From positions 1 through 44,105 of IMG/VR virus record IMGVR_UViG_3300014501_000008: DNA of 44,105 nucleotides; one strand, 5' to 3'. A program made the translations under genes and the position numbers. The notes beneath the pieces are model-generated. The model was not told the origin of the DNA and did no database searches. It saw only the letters and a list, made by a program, of their open reading frames with translations. Of this stretch, positions 14,671 to 22,401 are shown one piece after another; position 1 is the stretch's first letter; each line of letters starts with the position of its first letter. Source of the DNA: a virus.

Positions 14671-17537
14671 TAGAAATTCGTCCCTATAGGGCCTGTCCCA
14701 TCGATCGCCCCGCAGGGACCGCCCGTTTTTCCGGCCGTTGCCGCTGCGCCCGTAATCGCAAAGCTTGCGGCATTGGCGAGCGCCGGTGTCCCACTGAAGG
14801 GCGAACCGCCGCTGACTGAGTTCGCATCGTACCCGAGCCCCTGCCAAGCGGCCAAAGACAGATTGTCATTGCCGCCGCTAAAATCCGTGGCGAACGTCAT
14901 GCCGTTGGTGTTGTTGCCGTAATAATTATAGTTCACCGATGCGCCTGTAATGCCGAACTCGCTCTCGACCCACAAGGCCCCCGCGCTAAAATCGCCATTG
15001 TCGTAAGCCGGTGACGCGCCGCTTGAATAGACGATGTTATTGTAGAAGTTGAAAGGCCCTGCGCCCGACGATGCCCCGTCGAAGTACGCAGCTGTGAAGC
15101 GAGACACCGGCGCATAAAAAGTGTTGCTATAGGCCGTGACTGCGCCCGTGATCTTCGTCGTGTCCTCGCCGTACCCATCATAAGAACCCACAATGATGTT
15201 GTGGTGGAGGGTCAATGTCTCCCCGGTTCCGGGGATAATCCCCTTCAGCACTGCCGTTTGCCCCTGGTTGATGTAAGAACCGAAGGTGCCGCAATCCAGA
15301 TAGCTGTAAGAGATTGTCGCCCACTGATTCGTGTCCTTCATCTGAATCGAGTAGCCGCAACCGTAGATCGTACAATTCATGACGATGAGGCCAACAGTCT
15401 TATAGGACGTTATACCGCCCATGCCATATGGAAAGTAGCTACCGCCCGAAGTCGTGCAATTATAGATCTTAGTATTGAGCACCTGCGGAGCGCTGCAGTT
15501 GCCGAGAAAGATGCCGCCCGGATTTTCTATAGATGTGCTGCAGATGCAATCGTAAACCTGGCAATTCTTGATCACGACGCCGTTTAACACTGTCCCTTGA
15601 ATATCGCCAAACTGGATAGCGGCATAGTTGGCATTGCGCGCGACAATTCCATCGAGTGTCACGTAGCCAGGATTAGGAACGGCCGGTGTGTTGTAAAATG
15701 GCTGCCCCATAAGGACTGCACCAGAACTGACCGGAGCTGCACCACCGCTCGGGTTCGCGCAATCGATGATGGCCCAGCGCGCTTGATAGACCCCAGCACT
15801 CGTGCAGGAGGCGATGTAAGTGCTGGCGCTTGACGTACCGCCGTTTATTTTGAGAGCGGCACCTGTCGTCATTGCCTGCATCACCGAATAGAGCGTCGTC
15901 TGCACCCCTCCGATGGTTCCATGCTGAATCGGCGTCTGCACACCGCCCACATCTCCAATAATTCCCACACTCTTGCCAGCATAGGTTGCCTGCTTCGAAT
16001 TCAGCGCCGTGATCGACCATGGACTCGCAAGTGTGCCAGCATTGTTATCATCGCCGGTGGGCGAGATGTAGTAATTGAACGAGGCAGCGGGAATATTGCT
16101 GCATTGGCCATTGTAGTTCTCAGGACAGGCTTTAACGAAATTGGCATTGCTCGCAATGAACGGCGCTACAACCGTAGCCCAGTCACCGGGACTCGCTCCA
16201 TTTTGAACGATCGTCCACAGAATGGCGTTGGCCTTCAGTGTCGAGGTCGCAAGACTGTAGATCTTTGCCACCGTGTTGCCGGAGGTGTAATCCGGCTCCT
16301 GTACCTGAGGAACACAGGGCATTAATCCCGCGCTGTAATTGACTCCCCCGCCGATGACGAGCGAGTTACCGCTGCCCGTATTTCCTAAGAATGCCTGCTG
16401 GGCGAGGATATACACTCCGGGAGTCCCGCCATTCGGATTATTTTGGTTGATGACATCTGGACCTGAAAATGCACCGCGCCCGTTATAGACGGATGTAACC
16501 ATCGATCCTAGGAAGGTCATCTGAGAGGCGGTGCTCGTATCAGCCCCAGTGGGGGCGTAGTTCAGACTCGTCACCCACGTCGTTTGTGTCCATGCCGATT
16601 GCAGCGCGGCATTGAACGCCTGCATCTGGGCCGCCAACGCTCCCGAGGAATACCCTGACGGTGGGGATGAAAGAGAAACAATGCTCTCATCACCATCTAC
16701 GACGTATTGAAAAAGCGGGTGAGTATTGAACGTGTACGCGCCAAGCGTGGCTGTTGCCAACGCTTTGAAGAGCGCAATCTTGCGGTTCATCACGTTCGTG
16801 TTCCAAATCGAGGCCCCTAAAGAGCCGTTAGATGTACTCACGTAATAACCGGACTGAGAACCGTTTGCCCCAGGACCGTAAGTCCCACTACCGCCGTTCA
16901 GGATGTAGTTAGGGACACCATTCCCGTAAGGATTACTGCTATTGGTGTACCCTCCGAAGGTGCGCGTTGCGATGATGCAGCCGAATATCTTTCCGGGAGC
17001 TACTGCCTGCCAGGCATTGAAATCGGCAACGATCTGGCTGAAGTTATAAGTCCCCAGAGTCGTTGGCTCAAGATTATTCCAATAGTAGTTATTGAGATAC
17101 CCAGAGACAGCCGAAGATGCCACTAGGCTCATTTCCCCTGCCACGTTGCTTCCGGGAGAGTTCACCGCATAGTGAGCGGGATTCCACTTGATGTTCCCCG
17201 TGGGAGGGACGGAATTCGTCACCACCATGACAGGAGCTGATGGTTGGCTCACGTCGGCTTGGGCACTGTTATCGACTCCCATGAGTCTGAAAGAATAAGA
17301 CGTGGAGGCGCTAAGCCCAGACACCAGATAAGGAAAAGCGCTGGGCGCAATCTGCGCAAAGTTCCCCCAAAATGGCAAAGGACCCTGGCTCAACTGTTGC
17401 AGGATGTAATAATTAATCCCGGTCTGAGGTTCGCTCGAGGGCGTAACGAGATTGATCTGAACGGCGGTCGTAGAATCCGCGACCGCCGAGATGACTGGAG
17501 GCGTCGGGACGAGCGCCGCGAGCGCTACGATGAACAT
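14670..17537 (-). CDS. FN3 / glycoside-hydrolase-like / beta-helix composite protein, putative depolymerase
   Basis: This is a 955-residue protein. Residues about 11-108 form a fibronectin type III domain (PTPPVISAVADSTTAVQI ... SASTSYSFRLMGVD). Residues about 113-480 read like a TIM-barrel glycoside hydrolase (NIKWNPAHYA; WNNLEPTTLGTYNFSQIV; VVDGDES). From about 490 (YYISPTGDDNNAG) to the end it is a Cys- and Asn-rich right-handed beta-helix resembling pectate-lyase-type repeats. A polysaccharide depolymerase on the tail is the natural inference. The catalytic residues of the barrel are not assigned. The N-terminal MFIVALAALV is hydrophobic but lacks a basic n-region. Confidence 0.68.
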   Translation of the reverse strand: MFIVALAALVPTPPVISAVADSTTAVQINLVTPSSEPQTGINYYILQQLSQGPLPFWGNFAQIAPSAFPYLVSGLSASTSYSFRLMGVDNSAQADVSQPSAPVMVVTNSVPPTGNIKWNPAHYAVNSPGSNVAGEMSLVASSAVSGYLNNYYWNNLEPTTLGTYNFSQIVADFNAWQAVAPGKIFGCIIATRTFGGYTNSSNPYGNGVPNYILNGGSGTYGPGANGSQSGYYVSTSNGSLGASIWNTNVMNRKIALFKALATATLGAYTFNTHPLFQYVVDGDESIVSLSSPPSGYSSGALAAQMQAFNAALQSAWTQTTWVTSLNYAPTGADTSTASQMTFLGSMVTSVYNGRGAFSGPDVINQNNPNGGTPGVYILAQQAFLGNTGSGNSLVIGGGVNYSAGLMPCVPQVQEPDYTSGNTVAKIYSLATSTLKANAILWTIVQNGASPGDWATVVAPFIASNANFVKACPENYNGQCSNIPAASFNYYISPTGDDNNAGTLASPWSITALNSKQATYAGKSVGIIGDVGGVQTPIQHGTIGGVQTTLYSVMQAMTTGAALKINGGTSSASTYIASCTSAGVYQARWAIIDCANPSGGAAPVSSGAVLMGQPFYNTPAVPNPGYVTLDGIVARNANYAAIQFGDIQGTVLNGVVIKNCQVYDCICSTSIENPGGIFLGNCSAPQVLNTKIYNCTTSGGSYFPYGMGGITSYKTVGLIVMNCTIYGCGYSIQMKDTNQWATISYSYLDCGTFGSYINQGQTAVLKGIIPGTGETLTLHHNIIVGSYDGYGEDTTKITGAVTAYSNTFYAPVSRFTAAYFDGASSGAGPFNFYNNIVYSSGASPAYDNGDFSAGALWVESEFGITGASVNYNYYGNNTNGMTFATDFSGGNDNLSLAAWQGLGYDANSVSGGSPFSGTPALANAASFAITGAAATAGKTGGPCGAIDGTGPIGTNF

Positions 17538-18542
17538 TTACTGATACGCGACGTTCGCTAGAACCTGTCCCGCCAATACGGCGGTCGTATCGTTATCCGC
17601 ATAGGCTCCTGTGATGGTGAATCCGATGCCCGATGAGAATACGAGGCCCGGAGGGATGGGAATGACTGCACCGGCCCCTGCTGTATTCCCCGGCACCATG
17701 ACACGCCATACGGGCGTTCCGGAGCCTGCGGTCGGGATCGTACCGCTGTTGTAGAGCTTCATATACGCCGCCCCCGCACCGCTATTGCCGACCACTAGGG
17801 CCGCAATCTGCCCCGCCGAGGACTTGACCAGGGTGGCATTCGTGGTGGCGGCTGAGATCAAGCTATAAGGCGCTGCGCCCCCATTGGTTGCGGCATCGAC
17901 CACCACCCGCATCTGGCGAGCGGCCGTGATGCGTGGGATGCCCATGAAGCCCGAAGTCACTGCGGAGGCCGAATCGTTGAATGCGTAGGCTAAGGGTATG
18001 GCTTGCGTGGAGCCGGAGGAGAATGCTGAGGAGTTATCCGTCACAGCCTGCAGGGAGCCTGCCGCCACGTTCACTTTAAGGTTCCCAGAGCCATCTACAT
18101 TGAGGGCTGCCAGGAGAGCGCCTGAGGCGCTCTGCGCGCCCACAGCGGTCGCAAGGGAGGGATAGGCAGCCCCTATGGTGCTGGCGGTGCCTCCAGAACC
18201 CCCACCGGCTGAGATGTTGACCTTGACGTTACCGGAGGAGTCGAGCTGTAGATCTCCCCTCCAGCCACTGGTAAGAGAGGGAGCCGAGGAGTTGTAGACC
18301 CCAGATATCTTGACTCCAAAGCCACTATCCGGACCTCCAGCCCCGATATTGCCGATGATCGACTGGGCAGTAAGAAACTGCGTGGGGAGAGGATTAGATG
18401 ATCCCACCGCAACGGGATCGGCCCCAGTCGCTTGAGTTTCCATGACCACGTACTCATGGAACATGGAGGTTGAATCAAGCCACGTCGCCGCCTGAAGTCC
18501 AGCCGGTGGAATGACGGCAACATTAACGCCGAGCTTAGCCAT
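17538..18542 (-). CDS. Virion structural protein, hypothetical
   Basis: This is a 334-residue protein, ATG, ending one base before the 955-residue gene. It has low charge and is rich in Ala, Gly, Ser and Val. Internal repeats of the form LQLDSSGNVKVNISAG / LNVDGSGNLKVNVAAG occur at about residues 98-113 and 145-160. The C-terminus (ADNDTTAVLAGQVLANVAY) is typical of phage appendage proteins. It is probably a minor capsid or fibre component. Confidence 0.62.
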   Translation of the reverse strand: MAKLGVNVAVIPPAGLQAATWLDSTSMFHEYVVMETQATGADPVAVGSSNPLPTQFLTAQSIIGNIGAGGPDSGFGVKISGVYNSSAPSLTSGWRGDLQLDSSGNVKVNISAGGGSGGTASTIGAAYPSLATAVGAQSASGALLAALNVDGSGNLKVNVAAGSLQAVTDNSSAFSSGSTQAIPLAYAFNDSASAVTSGFMGIPRITAARQMRVVVDAATNGGAAPYSLISAATTNATLVKSSAGQIAALVVGNSGAGAAYMKLYNSGTIPTAGSGTPVWRVMVPGNTAGAGAVIPIPPGLVFSSGIGFTITGAYADNDTTAVLAGQVLANVAYQ

Positions 18543-18714
18543 TAGTAATTTCCTCTACAGGAGGCGCTTCAGCCTCTGGAAGTGGTGGCGTGACAGGAGC
18601 GACCAATTGATGGATGCCATCCAGCACCTGGTTGATGTGGTCGCGGTGAGTTCTTAAGGCAATGGAAGTCGCTTCCAACTGTGCGATATTGAGAGTCAGC
18701 GTGTATTCATCCAT
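18535..18714 (-). CDS. Small acidic helical protein
   Basis: This 59-residue protein reads from an ATG in a TGATG overlap with the upstream gene and itself overlaps the next ATG by 8 bp. A Leu-rich helix (LNIAQLEATSIALRTHRD) precedes a Pro/Glu tail. Its size and position fit a small chaperone or assembly factor for adjacent appendage proteins, which is only a guess from context. Confidence 0.6.
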   Translation of the reverse strand: MDEYTLTLNIAQLEATSIALRTHRDHINQVLDGIHQLVAPVTPPLPEAEAPPVEEITNG

Positions 18715-19091
18715 CAGGCAAAAACCCATTGACCCGATTTGTAAGACACGATGACATTCGTAAGCGGTTGTAAATAAGCCGTGACTCCTTGCGGACAGGA
18801 GAATTTATTGCCCACGGAAGAACTCGCTGAAAGATGCGAGAAACTAATGATATCCGTCGTACTCAGATTCATAATCAAAACACCCCACCCATCCGGAAAT
18901 CCCACATTGCTTAGACCCGTGATGACAGACCCTCCCGAGGCTGCAGTGAGGTATAGACAATTAATCCCAGCATTTAACCCGGTCGGTGAATAATTGTTCT
19001 GCGTAGAGCTCAGCGTAGCGCTTAAGGATGAGCCGAAGTTCATAGGGTAGTTATTGAGATTTTGATCTGGAGCAATCAGTACAAATGTCAA
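18714..19091 (-). CDS. Appendage protein sharing a domain with 24367-24981
   Basis: This is a 125-residue protein starting at a TTG with AAGGTG six bases upstream. From about residue 30 to the end (QNNYSPTGLNAGINCL ... FSCPQG ... VSYKSGQWVFA) it aligns by eye with the C-terminal half of the 204-residue protein at 24367-24981 (QNNYAPSGYVAGTTNL ... FSCPTG ... LIYTGSQWSFA). The domain seems to be a beta-sandwich used on phage appendages. One gene carries it alone, the other has an extra N-terminal domain. Confidence 0.62.
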   Translation of the reverse strand: MTFVLIAPDQNLNNYPMNFGSSLSATLSSTQNNYSPTGLNAGINCLYLTAASGGSVITGLSNVGFPDGWGVLIMNLSTTDIISFSHLSASSSVGNKFSCPQGVTAYLQPLTNVIVSYKSGQWVFA

Positions 19092-19100
19092 TGGGGCACC

Positions 19101-19139
19101 TTAGAAGCTAGAGAGCGCCGCGCGCTTCAATGTGCTCAT
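19101..19139 (-). other. 12-codon micro-ORF between two genes
   Basis: ATGAGCACATTG... opens in an ATGA overlap with the stop of the exported-protein gene and ends with TAA at 19101-19103, inside the AAGG that serves the next TTG start. It reads MSTLKRAALSSF. It fills the 44-base gap and may exist to carry ribosomes to the weak TTG start. Confidence 0.3.
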
Positions 19140-19489
19140 CGTTTGCCCTTCTCGGCCTTCTTATCTGGCTGCTTCTCGCCCTGCTTCGCAAGCGCCTCGG
19201 TCACCTGCGGACACTGATCTTGACCCTGACGCGTGACGACGCCGTTGGTCGGGTTGTCCTTCAGGCACGCGGTCATCTCCTGCCAGAGCTGCGTAATCAC
19301 AGCTTGATCCACTGCCTGCGGGTGCAGCGTCACAATCGCCTGCAGCAACTGCAGAGGAGCCACCGCGAGGGCTCTGGGCAACAGCACAAGATCGGGCGGT
19401 GGCTGTGCGGGCTGAGGAGGAGCGGGTTCGTCCGCCCACGCGCTTGAGGCTACAAACGACAACAGCATCATCAAATAAACTTTTCTCAC
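19136..19489 (-). CDS. Exported small proline-rich protein
   Basis: This is a 117-residue protein from a GTG with GGAG eight bases upstream. A Sec signal peptide is obvious: basic MRKV, hydrophobic YLMMLLSFVASS, and an AWA-DE cleavage site after about residue 19. The mature part starts with a Pro-rich stretch, continues with helices containing two Cys (TACLKDN, DQCPQV), and ends very lysine-rich (KQPDKKAEKGKR). No family is recognised. A periplasmic protein in a late phage operon could assist lysis or act on entry or superinfection. Confidence 0.65.
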   Translation of the reverse strand: MRKVYLMMLLSFVASSAWADEPAPPQPAQPPPDLVLLPRALAVAPLQLLQAIVTLHPQAVDQAVITQLWQEMTACLKDNPTNGVVTRQGQDQCPQVTEALAKQGEKQPDKKAEKGKR

Positions 19490-19548
19490 TTAACACGCTC
19501 CCGCTTGAATGACCATATTTTCGTTTAACATGTTAAAAACCCGTGGCA
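19490..19548. promoter_or_regulatory. Intergenic gap with perfect 14-bp palindrome
   Basis: TTTAACATGTTAAA at 19524-19537 is a perfect palindrome in one of the few real gaps of the leftward unit. On the minus strand an ATG at 19516 opens an 8-codon frame whose TAA abuts the GTG of the exported-protein gene. The palindrome could be an operator. No good promoter or T-run terminator is seen. Confidence 0.35.
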
Positions 19549-22401
19549 TTAATGTACTGGACACCAGTAGTCATACAAAGACGAGGCTGCCGCAGTCGTT
19601 AGCGTCAGTGTCGCTGTCCCTGCGCTATACGCCGTGGTGTAAACGGGTGGCGTGCCGGAACGGGCTGCCACAAGACATACAGGAGCATTGCCAGAGGGCT
19701 GTGAAAACGTCATCGTGCAGGCGGTAGCTCCGCTACCTGTGTTAATCGTGCCCGACATATTCGTACCCCCAGCCCATATCGACTGACCGGTGCCGCACGT
19801 GGAAAGCGCGGACGGCAAACGTGCTACGGGGAATGTTTGATAAGACCCCAGTACAGACCCAGTGGGTAACGAATAGGTCAGAATTCCAAGGGCATTGTTC
19901 GCGACCACAGTGCTAGCGCCGTCACTTGTGACACTAACCCCAATTCCTGTCGCGCCCTCATTCGCTGAATTGCCTGTAGCAATCAGCGTACCGCCCGTTT
20001 GAGAAATCAAGGGAGAGGCATAAGCACTTGTAGATAAGGAAAACTTGACGTTCTCCACATCCAAAAGGCCGCTACTTATGCTGAAAGCCGGATAGGCGGT
20101 ATTATTGTGAGCATAAATACCGCCAGATACCCGCAAATTTCCGCCAGACACGCAAATAGGAGCGGCAATCGGACCTGCACCATCGGCAATATTTAGGTTG
20201 GTGATCTGGGTATGGCCAGCAGCAAAGTTCAGCGAGCATGTCGAGGTGGCAGAATACCCAGTCTTATAGATACCCGTAAAAATGTTGGCTAGACCGCCGC
20301 TTACTTCAAGATTCGTGGCAACCCCATCTAGCATGACATTGCTATATTCAGAGGGTGCTGTTGAATTATCGGCATCTGAAGTAATCAGAAAACGAGCGCC
20401 GACAAAACCCACATCCTCTGCATTAAGTCCATCCATACGTCCAATCTGCCAGCCGATGGTCGTACCATCCCCCCACGCGCCAGATGTTTGCCATCCGAAT
20501 GGCCAATCATGCCAGCCACGTACATGACTGAAGTCCCGCCCCCCGTCCGCTCTCCATCCTATATTAAGGCCGCCGCACTCAATATTATTCATCGTAGGCA
20601 CAACGTTGGCGGTAGTAGAGCCTTGAGTATCTATGCAATTCCATGCACCATCGAAATGCAGATTCCAGAGACGCGGTCGATTTGCGCTGACATCGTAAAT
20701 CACTGCTGGATATTCGCAGATTTGCGTGCTGACGCAAGAACCTATGGGCAATGCTCCGGCACGGGCGGGATTGAGTACGATCGTATCGCCGCTTGTAACG
20801 CCCGTCGCAGTAACGGGGGTAGAAAGCGCAAGCGTATAAGGGCCACTGCCACTGATAGTAACGGTTGTTTGAGAAACAAGTCCCGCCCTCGCACTATCGA
20901 AGGCAATCCATCCCGTGACAGCATTACCGATACTCGCGACTGTAATGCTAGTTGCACCTGAGGAATATGAACCGCTCGCGGTTGTCGAGACCTGCGCGGG
21001 TTGGGTATCTATAAATCCAATATCGTGTACACAGGGACTCCCCAATTCTGCACCGGTAAGAACGATACCGCCGCTTGCGGAAGCTGAAAAACCGTACCCC
21101 CGAACCATGAATGTGACATGGTCGCCATCCCCATAGAGACACTGGCTGGGGCCGAGACTTATTTGCTCATTGTAAAGATACGTGCCAGCAGGCAAATGGA
21201 CGTCACCAACAACCGAGCCGGGGCGTGACGTATTGGCTACAGCGGCATTAATTGCCGCACCACTATCGGCAACCCCTGTTGGATCTGCGCCGAAGTTCAA
21301 AACGTTCGCGACATCGGCTTGGGAAGCTGAGAGCGGACGCGCGGTGCTGCCGCCTGCGGCGAGGATTCCGCCAGTAGGGCCAATAGTCAACCCAGGCCCC
21401 TGGTACTGATTGCCGCTGAAAACGAAATTGGTGAAATCAATGCCAACCCCAGCAGCCATTGCGCTGCCTGAGAGATGCTTGGTACCGCCGATCAACGTGC
21501 CCGTGGGAGATACCGGGGAATAGCCTTCCGGTCCACCAAAGGACAGCACGACTGCCCAACCTGGATTTGGTCCACTTGCGGGGAGGCTTGAACTCATAAA
21601 CGCAAGTCCCGCATCGAACTGGCTGCCTGCGGTTGCATCCAAGCTCGCCTGCACAATCTTCACGGCCTCCTTGAGCGCGGTGCTGCACCCGACCATGCAA
21701 GTGATGTCAATCTCTTTTCCGAATAAGCCGTTGAGATACGTCGCGCTCCCGTTCGCGACCAGGGCATCCACATAGCTGTAGAAATACCCGTAAGGAGTCC
21801 CGCTCGTGCCGCCGTCATTCGCATCGACGTACATGGTCGAGGAAGCCCCGACGTAGCTTGCCTCGTAGGGGATGGCGGAATTGCCGCTCTCGGCGGTGAA
21901 CGTGCTGATGACCGCTAAGCCACTGCGTCCGCCCGTCAGCGCCGCGCCGCCAAAGTTATAAGTAAACTCCGCGCATCCCGGCAAATAAGTATTCGCCGCC
22001 ATGTTGTCGGAATTGCAAGTCCAACTGTAGCCGATCGAATTGGTGGTTGAAGTCGGTGTGCCGGTGAGCGCGACGCTCGCAAGCTCTGCGAATTGCGCAG
22101 GTACAACGGACGAGCCGCTTTTCGTGATTGTGCCTGCGGCAATGTTGAGTCCGGGAAACGTCTTATTGGAAAGCGTCTGAGTATCAGAAATACCTACTGG
22201 AGCTGATCCTCCAGAGGTCACAACTCCAAGTGGGAGAATTGTTTGTGGGGTTGGGGCAGCGGGCACCCCCGATGAATTCCCTTGAACAGTGCCGGAAGGA
22301 ACCACTGGGGTCACTTGGGCCTGCGCCAGAAGCGGCAGAATTGTCAGAAGCAGCAGTAACCGCTTCCCCGCTGTGAGTGGGGAGATCATGTCAATAGCCA
22401 T
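19549..22401 (-). CDS. Exported fibre-like protein with pectate-lyase beta-helix
   Basis: This is a 950-residue protein, ATG. The N-terminus has GKR, a Leu-rich core LLLLLTILPLL, and an AQA-Q signal-peptidase site at about residue 29. Next come a GN(S/T)SG...P linker, a domain (about 100-330) paralogous to one in the neighbouring 663-residue protein, then a pectate-lyase-3 type beta-helix opening with VLNFGADPTGVADSGAAIN (about residue 370). The last 95 residues contain four spaced Cys (TCGT, ACTMTF, VCLV, DYWC) shared with the neighbour. It looks like an exported or periplasmically folded polysaccharide-binding protein rather than a standard tailspike. Confidence 0.68.
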   Translation of the reverse strand: MAIDMISPLTAGKRLLLLLTILPLLAQAQVTPVVPSGTVQGNSSGVPAAPTPQTILPLGVVTSGGSAPVGISDTQTLSNKTFPGLNIAAGTITKSGSSVVPAQFAELASVALTGTPTSTTNSIGYSWTCNSDNMAANTYLPGCAEFTYNFGGAALTGGRSGLAVISTFTAESGNSAIPYEASYVGASSTMYVDANDGGTSGTPYGYFYSYVDALVANGSATYLNGLFGKEIDITCMVGCSTALKEAVKIVQASLDATAGSQFDAGLAFMSSSLPASGPNPGWAVVLSFGGPEGYSPVSPTGTLIGGTKHLSGSAMAAGVGIDFTNFVFSGNQYQGPGLTIGPTGGILAAGGSTARPLSASQADVANVLNFGADPTGVADSGAAINAAVANTSRPGSVVGDVHLPAGTYLYNEQISLGPSQCLYGDGDHVTFMVRGYGFSASASGGIVLTGAELGSPCVHDIGFIDTQPAQVSTTASGSYSSGATSITVASIGNAVTGWIAFDSARAGLVSQTTVTISGSGPYTLALSTPVTATGVTSGDTIVLNPARAGALPIGSCVSTQICEYPAVIYDVSANRPRLWNLHFDGAWNCIDTQGSTTANVVPTMNNIECGGLNIGWRADGGRDFSHVRGWHDWPFGWQTSGAWGDGTTIGWQIGRMDGLNAEDVGFVGARFLITSDADNSTAPSEYSNVMLDGVATNLEVSGGLANIFTGIYKTGYSATSTCSLNFAAGHTQITNLNIADGAGPIAAPICVSGGNLRVSGGIYAHNNTAYPAFSISSGLLDVENVKFSLSTSAYASPLISQTGGTLIATGNSANEGATGIGVSVTSDGASTVVANNALGILTYSLPTGSVLGSYQTFPVARLPSALSTCGTGQSIWAGGTNMSGTINTGSGATACTMTFSQPSGNAPVCLVAARSGTPPVYTTAYSAGTATLTLTTAAASSLYDYWCPVH

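Noticed and set aside
13982-14847. Extended N-terminus of the 229-residue protein into the 955-residue gene
   Set aside because: The added 59 residues are Arg/Gly/Cys-rich shadow sequence; the GTG overlapping the upstream stop is the sensible start.
15201-16325. Several + strand frames of 78-134 codons opposite the 955-residue gene
   Set aside because: They are antisense shadows rich in Arg, Asn and His, with no ribosome sites or known motifs.
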